Source: Bacteroidales bacterium
GTDB lineage: Bacteria; Bacteroidota; Bacteroidia; Bacteroidales; GCA-2748055
Direction: 5' to 3'
Length of the DNA: 64,000 nucleotides
Assembly (NCBI GenBank): GCA_020636775.1
Contig: JACJXF010000008.1
Location: 1 to 64,000 of the forward strand
Shown: positions 26,426 to 35,936 of the stretch, piece after piece
Layout: every line of letters starts with the position of its first letter
How positions within the stretch are numbered: the first letter of the stretch is position 1
Made by a program: the position numbers and the translations under genes
The notes under the pieces: model-generated
The model's input: only the letters and a program-made list of their open reading frames with translations
Databases searched by the model: none
What the model was told of the DNA's origin: nothing

Positions 26426-26689
26426 ATGGCAACAAAAAAAATTGTAAAATCCGCAGCTCCTGCTGCAAAAAAACCGGCAGCTAAAAAAACTTCTGCTGTA
26501 AAAAAGGTGGCCGACATTGAGGCAATCCGCAGAAAAGCTGAAGAGATTTATCATGCAAGGGTAGCCCGCGGTGAGCATGGCACTGCTGAAGGTGACTGGC
26601 ACGCTGCTGAAAAAATCATTCTTGACGGTAGTAAAAAACCTGCAGCGAAGAAGCCTGTGGCCAAAAAACCTGCAGCTAAAAAGAAATAG
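26426..26689 (+). CDS. DUF2934 protein with lysine/alanine/proline-rich histone H1-like tails
   Basis: The central part (about residues 33-66: IRRKAEEIYHARVARGEHGT, then GDWHAAEKII) matches the short helical DUF2934 module. Both ends are KPAAKK-type repeats, as in eukaryotic and bacterial histone H1-like proteins, giving a strongly basic 87-residue protein. DNA binding or nucleoid compaction is a reasonable inference. Flanking bases hold no partner gene. Confidence 0.75.
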   Translation: MATKKIVKSAAPAAKKPAAKKTSAVKKVADIEAIRRKAEEIYHARVARGEHGTAEGDWHAAEKIILDGSKKPAAKKPVAKKPAAKKK

Positions 26690-26820
26690 TCTGACTTTTT
26701 TCTGAAAGCAGGATTTGTTTCTTCCCTATCCGGGAAGGAAATACTACAGGTATAAATTGTCCTGTTTTCAATGGAGATATGCAAATTCCTTCCGGATCTA
26801 ATTTCATCCGGGAGGATTAT

Positions 26821-27477
26821 TTATTTTGCATCAGCATTAATCTCTGAAAAAGGGATGTTCAGAATTCTATACGATTGCCAGTCTTTATAATCGAAGTGCC
26901 ACCACTCGTATTCATAGACCTGGAATCCGAAGCGCGTCATTACCTGTATCAGCAGATCCCTGTTTTCCCTTTCCTCCTTTGTTCCACCCTGATAATCTGC
27001 ATATGCAGACTCAAGAGCGGCATCATATGCTGATGGCATTTCCACTTCCTTTCCTGAGCTAAGGTAATACAGGCTAAGGTCGACAGCACAGCCCCGGTTA
27101 TGTCTCGACCCTTCTCTCGGGTTAGCAACGAAGATTTTTTCCTTTTCGGGAGTAATATCCCAGAATAATTTAGTTACACTCCAAGGCCTGTAGCCATCGA
27201 AAATAAGCAGTCCGTATCCCATGGTTCCTAAAACCGAATCAGCTTTTACAACTGCTTCGGCAGCAGGCCTTTGAAGGTATGCTTTTGCTTCCTCATATAC
27301 GGGAGCCCCTGTAAAATTATTTGCTGTAGCATACCGGATATCAAGCTTCAGAGTGGAATCCAGCTTAATCAATTCCACTAAATCCGCATTCCTGAATTCT
27401 CCCTTTTCACGCGGAGGTTTAACTGCGCAGGACGCCAGGAAGAGTATTAACAAGATACCCTGGAGGTATATTCTCAT
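26821..27477 (-). CDS. D-Ala-D-Ala dipeptidase (VanX/DdpX, M15D) lipoprotein
   Basis: A lipoprotein signal ends in LFLASC, with the lipidated Cys at about residue 17. The M15D domain shows LKLDIRYATANNFTG, IFDGYRPWSV, the zinc-site motif SRHNRGCAVDL and the catalytic EWWHFDY. VanX-type enzymes hydrolyse D-Ala-D-Ala. No vanH, vanA or vanRS genes are near, so a role in cell-wall dipeptide recycling is more likely than vancomycin resistance. Confidence 0.9.
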   Translation of the reverse strand: MRIYLQGILLILFLASCAVKPPREKGEFRNADLVELIKLDSTLKLDIRYATANNFTGAPVYEEAKAYLQRPAAEAVVKADSVLGTMGYGLLIFDGYRPWSVTKLFWDITPEKEKIFVANPREGSRHNRGCAVDLSLYYLSSGKEVEMPSAYDAALESAYADYQGGTKEERENRDLLIQVMTRFGFQVYEYEWWHFDYKDWQSYRILNIPFSEINADAK

Positions 27478-27534
27478 CTTCAGTTTATTGTTCCGCTAAT
27501 ATATCCAATTTCACGAAACAAGTCTATACGGCAA

Positions 27535-28320
27535 TTAATAGATGACAATATAATCGGTGTAATTGTCCATGGTTCCCGGTTTCAGAAAAGTTTTGAGTTT
27601 GTCCATAACGGGAGATATCTGTTCAAACTCTTTTATAAACAGTTCAGAAGGAACAGTCCGGCTCTGGGGGAAATATACCTTCCTCCGGTCGACCGTATCA
27701 AACACCCACATGGATATGTATTTTCCTGCATTCTCACCTCTGTCACCTTTAAGAATATACAGGAATGATCCGGGGAGGGATTCCTGGAAGGCCGGATTTA
27801 ATTCATTTATTACAAAAGATTCGAATGCTGATTCTTTTCCCGGGATCACCTCGGGGTAACAAACCGAAATAACCTCGCCGATTTGTGGATTTATAAGGGA
27901 ATTATATCCCAGAACGAGATAATCAGTATAGTTTACCACCTGAGCGATCAGGGGGTTTTCGAGAGGCGTTATCTCAAATTTCTGCAATACACTTTCCCAT
28001 TGTGGGTTGTTTTGTCCGTCGGCATTCGGGAAATAGTAATCACGGGTAGTTTTAAAGTCGAATGCCCAGACAAAGCTGTATTTTGAGCTGCGGGTTCCGC
28101 GATCGGCCTTCATAAGCCAGCCGCTAACTCCCTTGGAATTCTCTTTAATTTTATCCGACCATTTCTTATAATAATTCTGGAAAACGATCTCGTTGGTTTC
28201 CGGGTTTAACTCTAACTCCCGGAAAGCCAGGACCTCAGGCATGTTCTGGGAAAAGAGGGAGGGAAAAAGAAAAACTAATGATGATATAAAAAGAATCAGT
28301 GGAAATTTATTTGCTTTCAT
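27535..28320 (-). CDS. Secreted protein with two homologous halves, unknown function
   Basis: After a signal peptide (ending SLFSQ at about 25) the 261-residue protein has two related halves. KADRGTRSSKYSFVWAFDFK followed by YYFP in the first corresponds to LKGDRGENAGKYISMWVFDT followed by VYFP in the second, and each half ends in VNYTDYLVL or DNYTDYIVI. This suggests a duplicated alpha-beta-barrel-like domain (NIPSNAP/antibiotic monooxygenase type fold, inferred). I cannot assign a function. It lies 57 bases upstream of the dipeptidase gene on the same strand. Confidence 0.6.
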   Translation of the reverse strand: MKANKFPLILFISSLVFLFPSLFSQNMPEVLAFRELELNPETNEIVFQNYYKKWSDKIKENSKGVSGWLMKADRGTRSSKYSFVWAFDFKTTRDYYFPNADGQNNPQWESVLQKFEITPLENPLIAQVVNYTDYLVLGYNSLINPQIGEVISVCYPEVIPGKESAFESFVINELNPAFQESLPGSFLYILKGDRGENAGKYISMWVFDTVDRRKVYFPQSRTVPSELFIKEFEQISPVMDKLKTFLKPGTMDNYTDYIVIY

Positions 28321-28569
28321 GATTTCAGGTTTTTCAGGTTCAATATTTGGAGGTATATCTGTGCAACAATCAATTTTTACAAGGGATACATCACATCATG
28401 AACATTTCAGGCTTCATCATCATGTTAAAAATAAGGCATAGTTTTTTTAATGTCAAGATATTTCAAAGCAGTAGTTACAGCTAATTTAAACCAGCTTAAA
28501 CACCTTAGCTCCTGGTACACTTAAACTTAAGAAAAGCAGGAAATTTTAAACGAGGATTGCCGTAAGGAA

Positions 28570-31257
28570 TTATTGATTCGATGAAATGATTTTACAGCTT
28601 CCAAGTTTTTCTCCGCCCTGATATAGGGTAAGGAAATACTGTCCCGGTTTCAGGGATTTTTTACTTCGCCAGCTAAACTCCCCGGAAAAGGATTGGGGGT
28701 TCAAAATTTCCTTTGTCTCAATCAGCCTTCCTTTAATATCCACTAATTGAAGACGGGTGGGTGCAAGTTTCGGAAGATTATAATAAATTATGAAATTATC
28801 AGAAACAGGATTAGGCATTACACTTAAAGAAGAAGAGCTTAGGCCAGTAAGGTTTTTATTCACCGAGGTGGGCCCAATATAAACCAGGTTGATCCAGTTG
28901 AGGTTCCATCCTCCGGCTGCAGCATAAAGCCTGATAGTTTGCTTTCCCGAAAGCAGGTTCAGGGTACCGGAAACGGTCTGCCACTTTTGCAATCCTCCTG
29001 TACCGGCAATATTTACTGAACAGAGCAGGACCTGAGTTATTTTTCGCACTTCACAAATTCCACCTCCCGATGAGCTGGCTACTCTTAATTCTATGATATA
29101 ATCTCCTTCATCCTGCACATTAAGACTCAAATCGATATAATCACCTGTATTAATACCCGACACATTTAAGCCGCCTCCTTCATCTGTGGTTGTCTGTATT
29201 GTAACACCATTCATATTTGAATAATTTTCGGCTTCAATTTTACCGGGTACCGGGCTGACAGGATAATAATTGAAAACAACAGTTTTATCATAAGCAAGGC
29301 CTGTATTGTCTATGGCAAGAACCGTTGCAGAGTGCTGGCCGAAAGGAAGGTTATCCAGGGGGAATTCATAGGGACTTGTAGTGGAGGTAGCATAAACTCT
29401 TGAATCAATATTCAATTGTATGCTTTCAATCCCGTCGGGATCGGAAACCGTTCCTTTTACCAGCATGGGACTGTCTGAGCCGGTTTTGGAATTATACAGC
29501 GGGGCGGTAATAGAAACATTTGGAGGGTTGTTGGCTGTTAAGGGCACTTCAAAATCAACGGCAGAATTATCTCCCAATACAGCATCCACACCTGCCAGTA
29601 AAGCGGTTAGAGGAGAATTCCAGTTTATACAGACTTCGTTAGATGCATAACTTCCGTATACATCAACAAAACATTTTGCCGGATTAGTAAACGGGTAAAC
29701 CTCGCCATCCTGCTGGCCGGGGTTTGGTCCGCCCGAAACAAAGCCCGGAACGGGCTGCGTGATGCCGTCCGCATAAGAGGGCCTGTGGTGAAAGTTCATT
29801 GGAGTTTTGGAACCGTATCCTGAAACGAACGAAAATCCGGTGCCATTTTTACCCAGAAGGTAATCGGCACATTCTGCAGCTCCTTTGATATATTTCATAT
29901 CATTTTTCAGAATATAAGCATACAACATTCCCACTCCAATGTTTGCAATTCCTGAATTGGATCCCCAGCCATAGCCAAATTGAGGTATGCGGCAGGGACT
30001 GGCATTTATCTGAGTTAGCCAGGAGTCGCATTTCGAAGCAATGGAACTTTGAATATTAGCGATTACATTGGATGCCAGCCCATTGGGTCTGGTAGCCAGC
30101 GAAAGGGAGGCAAGAGACTGAACACTGGGCCAGCCGGGTGCTCCTGTATAAGTAAGTGATGATATTTTGCCCTCCAGATAGGTTTTGTATTCTGCCTTCT
30201 GGGTGGTTATATAAAGCTCTGCTGCAGCCCAGATAAACTCGTCCGAGACATTGGAGTCGCCATATTCGCCGGTTCCCACATCCGACGGATTTTTAAAATA
30301 TGAAAGCGGGTTAGTATTAGCCCATGTCCATGCACTTTCCGCCCTTGCTATACAATCGTTCGCATAATCGGTATCGTAATCCTGGTAGATACGCCCTGCC
30401 ATAGCCATCATAGCTGCAAAGTCGAGCGCCGAGGCAGAGGTTTTTCCAATTACATACCTGCTGGCCTTATCTTTATCGGGCATCACAAAGCCTGAAAACT
30501 GAAGGGTTGTAAGCTTGAAGAAGACACCTCCGTCGGTATCCTGCATGGTTTTCAGCCAGTCGAGTTCAAATTTTACCTCATCCAGCAAGTCGTTCTTTCC
30601 ATTCCCGGATTCAGGAATATGAATACTGCCGTCTTCAAAATAATTATTAAAGTTTTCATAAAATGAAAGCATGGTTGCTACTGAAATACCAGCATTGATT
30701 ACATATTTTCCGTAATCACCGGCATCATACCAGCCACCCGGTGAGGATATTTTTCCGCTTTTTCCGGTCGATGAATGTAATATGCAGGCTGTGTCGGGAT
30801 GACCTTCCGGTCTTGCCCATAAACCGGCATAATCAGATGTAAGTTCATAGGATGATCTCTGATAATAATAGGATTTCAGAGAAGCGTAGGCTGCCTTTCT
30901 CAAAACCGTGGTTGAAATATCAAAAGCATAGGATTCTCCAAATCCCGGTATCCTGATTTTGTAATTGCCTGCAGTAGTAAGTGCTGAAAAATCACAAAGT
31001 TTTACACTGTCACCTGCATCTGACCAGTATTTTTTAGCCGACATATCCCCTGTGAACTCAACCGAATTGTCTGAGGTATTAATTATTTCGAATTTAGTGG
31101 AATCACAGAAAATCACTACAGCTATTTTTGTTGCATCGGGGTAATAACCCAGCTGGTTGATTCGAATAGATCCTGTTTGCGAGTAAGAAGAGATATAAAT
31201 ACTCGATAACAGGCAGAGAACAGAAAGTTTCTTAATGAATTTCAGAATGAATGTCAT
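28570..31257 (-). CDS. Secreted GH9 endoglucanase with Ig-like, CBM6 and T9SS sorting domains
   Basis: Domains in order: signal peptide (1-27); CelD_N immunoglobulin-like domain (about 30-115); GH9 catalytic domain (about 120-570) with D178 and D181 in GGWYDAGDYGKY, the His of MNFHHRPSYADG and the acid Glu in ASNEVCINWNSPL; a bacterial Ig-like domain (about 585-670); a CBM6-type module (GKIEAENYSNMNG to NLNWINLVY, about 675-800); and a C-terminal T9SS type A sorting domain (VMPNPVSDNF, about 815-895). GH9 enzymes cleave cellulose or other beta-glucans. The sorting domain predicts export through the type IX system to the cell surface. Confidence 0.92.
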   Translation of the reverse strand: MTFILKFIKKLSVLCLLSSIYISSYSQTGSIRINQLGYYPDATKIAVVIFCDSTKFEIINTSDNSVEFTGDMSAKKYWSDAGDSVKLCDFSALTTAGNYKIRIPGFGESYAFDISTTVLRKAAYASLKSYYYQRSSYELTSDYAGLWARPEGHPDTACILHSSTGKSGKISSPGGWYDAGDYGKYVINAGISVATMLSFYENFNNYFEDGSIHIPESGNGKNDLLDEVKFELDWLKTMQDTDGGVFFKLTTLQFSGFVMPDKDKASRYVIGKTSASALDFAAMMAMAGRIYQDYDTDYANDCIARAESAWTWANTNPLSYFKNPSDVGTGEYGDSNVSDEFIWAAAELYITTQKAEYKTYLEGKISSLTYTGAPGWPSVQSLASLSLATRPNGLASNVIANIQSSIASKCDSWLTQINASPCRIPQFGYGWGSNSGIANIGVGMLYAYILKNDMKYIKGAAECADYLLGKNGTGFSFVSGYGSKTPMNFHHRPSYADGITQPVPGFVSGGPNPGQQDGEVYPFTNPAKCFVDVYGSYASNEVCINWNSPLTALLAGVDAVLGDNSAVDFEVPLTANNPPNVSITAPLYNSKTGSDSPMLVKGTVSDPDGIESIQLNIDSRVYATSTTSPYEFPLDNLPFGQHSATVLAIDNTGLAYDKTVVFNYYPVSPVPGKIEAENYSNMNGVTIQTTTDEGGGLNVSGINTGDYIDLSLNVQDEGDYIIELRVASSSGGGICEVRKITQVLLCSVNIAGTGGLQKWQTVSGTLNLLSGKQTIRLYAAAGGWNLNWINLVYIGPTSVNKNLTGLSSSSLSVMPNPVSDNFIIYYNLPKLAPTRLQLVDIKGRLIETKEILNPQSFSGEFSWRSKKSLKPGQYFLTLYQGGEKLGSCKIISSNQ

Positions 31258-31522
31258 GGCAATTAAGTTAGTTGGGTTTTTGAGGAAATAGTAAGTCTGG
31301 CAACAAGCTGCAAGATCATCCGCAAGTTATAAAAGGATACATATTAATCAAACAATAAACATGATTTTCGTTTTATCCGGAGTGTGAACCACTTTATTTT
31401 TCCATTCCCTCTGCCATTATTTTTCCAATTTTCAAACCTTCTTTTTTGCCAGGCTGGTTAACAAATTTAAAAATTAGCTTATCTTAGTTTCCCTGATGTT
31501 ATAAAACTAAGAAAGTATAAAA

Positions 31523-32446
31523 ATGATAAAGATCATATCAAGTTTTTTACTGAGTCTGAGCTTTACTTTTCTTTACGCTCAGAAGGATGATTTCACAAGA
31601 CTACAGTATTTTCATAATGACAGTATTAGTTGCGACTTGGATTTATTTCTGCCGTCAAATGGTGGAAATATTGATCTGCCCCTGATGATCTTTGCTCACG
31701 GTGGTGGTTTTAAAAACGGGGGCAAAGGGGAGGGCTATGATATTTGCCGCTATCTTGCTTCACAGGGTTTTGCAGCTGCCACTATTGACTATACTCTTTA
31801 TATGAGCGATAAAAGCTTTGATTGCGACGGGCAGCTGACGGAAAAGGTAAAAGCCATTCAGATAGCCGTTAACCAGTTATGGATTGCCACAGACTATATT
31901 ATAAAAAACGCAGATAAATATCATATTGATACTACTAAAATCTTTATTTCAGGCAGCAGTGCAGGTGGGGAGATGGTTCTGCATGCAGCATTTTGGGACA
32001 GAAAAATTATGGGCATGTATGGGGAAGGACTTTCGCCTGATTTTAAATATGCCGGCCTGGTTTCCGGCGCGGGTGCGATCATGGATATTAATCTTATTAC
32101 AAAGCCTGATCTTATCCCTGTAATGCTGTTCCACGGAAATGCTGATCATGTTGTCCCATATGGCACAGGCTCTCATCATTCCTGCCCCACAGGTTGTCCT
32201 GGCTGGCTAATGCTATTCGGTTCCTATACTGTTTTTAACCGTGTTTGCGATTTAAACGGACATGCAGTTCTTTATACTTTTTGCGGGGGAGGTCATGAGA
32301 ATTCCGGCACCCTCTTTCACACTGATATGGAAACCATAAGCCGTTTTATGAAACAGGTACTCGGGGGCAGGAAATCGATGGAGCATTATATTATTCCTAC
32401 CGGAAAAACTAATGAGCTTTCGGGGGAGTATGGGTTTTGTGAATGA
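31523..32446 (+). CDS. Secreted alpha/beta-hydrolase (carboxylesterase-like)
   Basis: A signal peptide (ending FLYAQ at about 20) is followed by a hydrolase domain with the oxyanion motif FAHGGGFKNGGKGEGYD, nucleophile elbow ISGSSAGGEMVL, VMLFHGNADHVVPYGT with the acid Asp, and CGGGHENSGTL with the His. This is the layout of HSL/feruloyl-esterase-like carboxylesterases. It is divergent from the GH9 gene and upstream of the sulfatase, suggesting removal of acyl groups from polysaccharide. The substrate is unknown. Confidence 0.78.
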   Translation: MIKIISSFLLSLSFTFLYAQKDDFTRLQYFHNDSISCDLDLFLPSNGGNIDLPLMIFAHGGGFKNGGKGEGYDICRYLASQGFAAATIDYTLYMSDKSFDCDGQLTEKVKAIQIAVNQLWIATDYIIKNADKYHIDTTKIFISGSSAGGEMVLHAAFWDRKIMGMYGEGLSPDFKYAGLVSGAGAIMDINLITKPDLIPVMLFHGNADHVVPYGTGSHHSCPTGCPGWLMLFGSYTVFNRVCDLNGHAVLYTFCGGGHENSGTLFHTDMETISRFMKQVLGGRKSMEHYIIPTGKTNELSGEYGFCE

Positions 32447-32690
32447 GTTTTAACTCAGACCGATTTAGAATCATTCCTTAAGTTTTGACCTGGCAATAAA
32501 TAAGTTACTATTTAGTGATTTCCCCGGAAGAAGTAAGAGTTATTTTTATCAGGATGCCTTTTTATATACTACATTTTGAGACCGACTAAAATTTGAGGCT
32601 GCCAATTTTAACCCTTATTTTGGTCTATTACTGCTACATTGGGTTTCTGAATTATCAATATTTTTGAAATACAAAAGTAAATTCGATAAA

Positions 32691-34124
32691 ATGAAGTATT
32701 CCGCATCAATTATTGCCCTTGCACTGGCAGGTACTGCCTGTACTCAGACAAAACCAACACAAGAACTTCCTAATATAATTTATATTCTGGCTGATGATCT
32801 GGGTTATGGCGATCTGGGCTGCTATGGTCAGGAAAAAATTGAAACCCCCAATCTGGACAAAATGGCTGCGGAGGGAATGTTGTTTACCCAGCATTATTCC
32901 GGCAGTACTGTTTGTGCGCCATCGCGTTGTGTATTAATGACTGGCAAGCATACCGGACATACTGTTGTTAGGGGAAACAAAGAGTTTCAACCGGAAGGAC
33001 AGTTCCCTATGAAGGCTGAGGAAGTTACGGTTGCAGAACTTTTAAAGCAGGCAGGTTATACAACAGGTGCTTTTGGTAAATGGGGACTTGGTTTTATCGG
33101 TACCGGGGGTGATCCCAATAGTCAGGGATTTGATGAATTTTTTGGATATAACTGCCAGCGACAGGCACACAGGTACTTTCCGGAGCATCTATGGCATAAT
33201 GATCAAAAGGTAATTCTGGAAGGAAATGATTTCAAAGAAACAGAAACTTACTCAGCAAATGTCATACATGAGCAGGCCATAAAATTTATAAAGGATAATA
33301 AAAACAAGCCCTTTTTTCTGTACTATCCCAGTACAATTCCTCATGCTGAGTTAATTATACCTGAAGGTGAAATGAAGCAGAAATACCAAGGAAAATTTCA
33401 AGAGACACCCTACATTGATAGCAATCCCGGAGCAAATTACGGAGATGAAGATTTTGAGGTAAAATATTATTGTTCACAGCCGGAGCCTCGTACCACTTTT
33501 GCAGCCATGGTCTCTCAACTCGACAAGCAGGTTGGAGAGGTTCTTGCCACACTGAAGGAACAGGGCCTTGATAAGAAAACCATTGTAATCTTTGCTTCTG
33601 ACAACGGTCCGCATAAGGAAGGTGGGGCAGATCCTGAATTTTTTAACAGCAACGGAAATTTAAGGGGATTCAAGAGAGATCTTTATGAAGGAGGTGTAAG
33701 GAGTCCGATGATTGTCTGGTGGCCGGAAACGATCCGTCAGGGAAGTAAATCGGACCTTATATCGGCTTTCTGGGATGTTTTGCCAACTTTGGCCGATATA
33801 GCAAGTATTTCTGTTCCGGAAAAAATTGACGGTATTTCGTTCCTGCCCGAGCTTCTGGGTAAAAAACAGGAGCAACACGACCATCTTTACTGGGAATTTC
33901 ACGAACAGGGAGGGAAGCAGGCTGTTCGGAAAGGTAATTGGAAATTGATTAAATTAAATGTTTATAATCCTGAAAAAACACAAATAGAACTATATGATCT
34001 GACAAATGATCCGGAAGAACAAAATGATGTTTCCCAAAGGCATCCCGACATAGTTACTCAGCTGGAGGAGATCATGAAATCTGAACATTTGTATAACGCC
34101 GACTTTCCATTTGACGGTTCATAG
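32691..34124 (+). CDS. Cys-type arylsulfatase (sulfatase S1 family)
   Basis: An exported alkaline-phosphatase-fold sulfatase of 477 residues. It shows the metal-binding NIIYILADDLGYGDLG (about 28-43), the formylglycine motif CAPSRCVLMTGKHTG with modifiable C75, HTGHTV and KWGLG, and FASDNGPHKEG carrying the second metal site. The Cys form is matured by anaerobic radical-SAM sulfatase-maturating enzymes, consistent with an anaerobe; no such gene is in the window. The N-terminus is a signal peptide with Cys at 17 (imperfect lipobox). I start at ATG 32691; the TTG upstream adds a charged tail. Confidence 0.92.
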   Translation: MKYSASIIALALAGTACTQTKPTQELPNIIYILADDLGYGDLGCYGQEKIETPNLDKMAAEGMLFTQHYSGSTVCAPSRCVLMTGKHTGHTVVRGNKEFQPEGQFPMKAEEVTVAELLKQAGYTTGAFGKWGLGFIGTGGDPNSQGFDEFFGYNCQRQAHRYFPEHLWHNDQKVILEGNDFKETETYSANVIHEQAIKFIKDNKNKPFFLYYPSTIPHAELIIPEGEMKQKYQGKFQETPYIDSNPGANYGDEDFEVKYYCSQPEPRTTFAAMVSQLDKQVGEVLATLKEQGLDKKTIVIFASDNGPHKEGGADPEFFNSNGNLRGFKRDLYEGGVRSPMIVWWPETIRQGSKSDLISAFWDVLPTLADIASISVPEKIDGISFLPELLGKKQEQHDHLYWEFHEQGGKQAVRKGNWKLIKLNVYNPEKTQIELYDLTNDPEEQNDVSQRHPDIVTQLEEIMKSEHLYNADFPFDGS

Positions 34125-34380
34125 CCTTCCCCTGACTTTTGCGACAGTTACTTTAAATGCTTGAGTTTTGAAAATCCTCAGATGCAATAATTGCAATAGA
34201 CAATACTGGGGGTTTGGTCGCAGGAATACCAGCTATTCTTGAAAATTTGCAAAAACGGTTATAATATTTTCTGCTCGGCAGTCTCCCTTCAGACAAAAAA
34301 CAATAGGAAAGTTTTAGGATCCTTTTAATATTATGAAAGACATCAATCCAGCTAAACAAAAATATGCCAGCAGTTAAGGG

Positions 34381-35541
34381 CTAAAAGTTTTTATTGATAT
34401 TTAAATTTGGCAATACAAAATTAATTGGGAAGGTATATAAAACACTTACGGGTTTACCTCTTTGATATCCGGGTTTCCATTTTGGGGATAACATTACCAC
34501 TCTTAAAGCTTCGGCATCGAGCAAAGGATCAACACTCACAACAATACTGGGATTACAGACATTTCCTTCGCTGTTTATTTCAAATTGTAAAATTACCCGG
34601 CCTTGTTTACTGTTCTCTGCAGCTTCGGTCGGGTAGGTAAGGTTTTGGGCAATAAACTTCCTGAATTCAATTGCCGGATCACCATTATTAAATGTGGGCA
34701 TATCCTCAACCACAAAATAAACATCACGATCACCGGTAAAAGTTTCCTCCTCATAAAGAGGTTTTTCAACTTTAGGCTTATATGCCAGGCTGCTGTTTTC
34801 CGAAAAATTAAAATCCCAGGAACAGGCAGTATTTACCGGCAGATTGTTTTGGTATCCCGGTTCCCAGGGAGGAGATTCGGCCAGGATTCGCATGGCTTCG
34901 ATATTCAGATCAGAAATGGCCGGATAAGCAATAACCGGGTTCCTGATCATCCCTTTAGAATCAATAACAAAGCTTACGTGCACCCAGGAAGACTCTCCTT
35001 TTACAGCTGCATAAATGGGATATATCAGATTGGATTCAACAAATTTCCGGAATTCAACCTTTGGATCTCCACCATTAAAAGTGGGCATCTTTTCAACCAG
35101 ATTGAAGATGCCATTTGGATTCATATGCTCTTTGTCTTTGTTGCTCAGACTTTTTATTACTGCCGGGTCAACAAAATAGTCCTGAGCATCATTTTGTAAA
35201 TAATCCCATACTTTATCATAATTCAGCAGCATCAAGGTATCATTGTTATCGTCAAAATAAATCCAGTTACCATAAGGTATATCCTGATTATACATACCTG
35301 TGGCGGCCAGCCTTCCCATTCCGGCATAAAAGTAAAACCGCCCGTGCCTGATAAAAGGATCATCCGAAGCAAGTCTTCCTTTAAAACTTAATATGGAATC
35401 GGTGGTGAATTCTTTAATCTCAAAACTCCCGTCTTTGAGGGCCTTTTTTTCCCGGAAGAAACAGCATGGATACACTGCATATTGAGAAAACCCTGATAAT
35501 GCCAGGCAAAGGATGAGGATTGTTCCAAATAGTTTTTTCAT
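34381..35541 (-). CDS. Secreted protein with two TonB C-terminal domains
   Basis: The 386-residue protein has a signal peptide (ending LSGFSQ), a region of about 130 residues with GRFYFYAGMGRLAATGMY and GNWIYFDD resembling MORN-like strands, then two TonB_C domains: EFRKFVESNLIYPIYAA (about 165-255) and EFRKFIAQNLTYPTEAA (about 290-380). Each ends with the PxWxPGYQ motif. Classical TonB has one such domain after a membrane anchor and Pro-rich spacer; here there is no anchor beyond the signal. It is probably periplasmic; energy transduction is doubtful. I use ATG 35541 rather than the TTG two codons upstream. Confidence 0.78.
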   Translation of the reverse strand: MKKLFGTILILCLALSGFSQYAVYPCCFFREKKALKDGSFEIKEFTTDSILSFKGRLASDDPFIRHGRFYFYAGMGRLAATGMYNQDIPYGNWIYFDDNNDTLMLLNYDKVWDYLQNDAQDYFVDPAVIKSLSNKDKEHMNPNGIFNLVEKMPTFNGGDPKVEFRKFVESNLIYPIYAAVKGESSWVHVSFVIDSKGMIRNPVIAYPAISDLNIEAMRILAESPPWEPGYQNNLPVNTACSWDFNFSENSSLAYKPKVEKPLYEEETFTGDRDVYFVVEDMPTFNNGDPAIEFRKFIAQNLTYPTEAAENSKQGRVILQFEINSEGNVCNPSIVVSVDPLLDAEALRVVMLSPKWKPGYQRGKPVSVLYTFPINFVLPNLNINKNF

Positions 35542-35936
35542 TATCAATTGAAAAGTTTATAACAGAGGCCTATAACAAATATAATAATTCATTGGGAAAA
35601 AATCCGGGATACTAATGATTTATATGGATTGGAAACTAAGCGGCTAAAGAGGGCTGCCTTTCGTAATTTAAATCATTTTCCTTAGGATTTTAAGTTCAGC
35701 CTGACTAAGCAGAATTTTCAGACATGAGATTCCAGTTTGGCACTTCAAAATAGGGTGATCCGTATAAAGTACCTTTCACAAAGCTCTCTACTATAATTCC
35801 CGACCCTCATCTGCCTTTCAAAGTCGTATTCAGCACTTATGACTGCCTTTCGAATTTTGTTAATCATCTGTTAAATTATCCTCAATATCAAACATATATG
35901 CAAGGGGAATGTTACGATTTATGAACAAGAATTAAG
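35542..35936. other. Intergenic region between divergent genes
   Basis: This 395-base AT-rich stretch contains three copies of TGCCTTTC (near 35655, 35812 and 35845) and a 40-codon open frame on the minus strand (35745-35867). Neither is strong enough to call a gene or repeat family. No consensus promoter was recognised. Confidence 0.35.

Noticed and set aside
26821..27477. Vancomycin-resistance cluster because of the VanX-like gene
   Set aside because: No vanH, ligase or vanRS genes are nearby; VanX-type dipeptidases are common in cell-wall recycling.
35745..35867. 40-codon minus-strand open frame starting MINKIRKAVI
   Set aside because: It has an ATG and protein-like residues but is short, isolated and lacks a ribosome site or recognised family; chance is sufficient.
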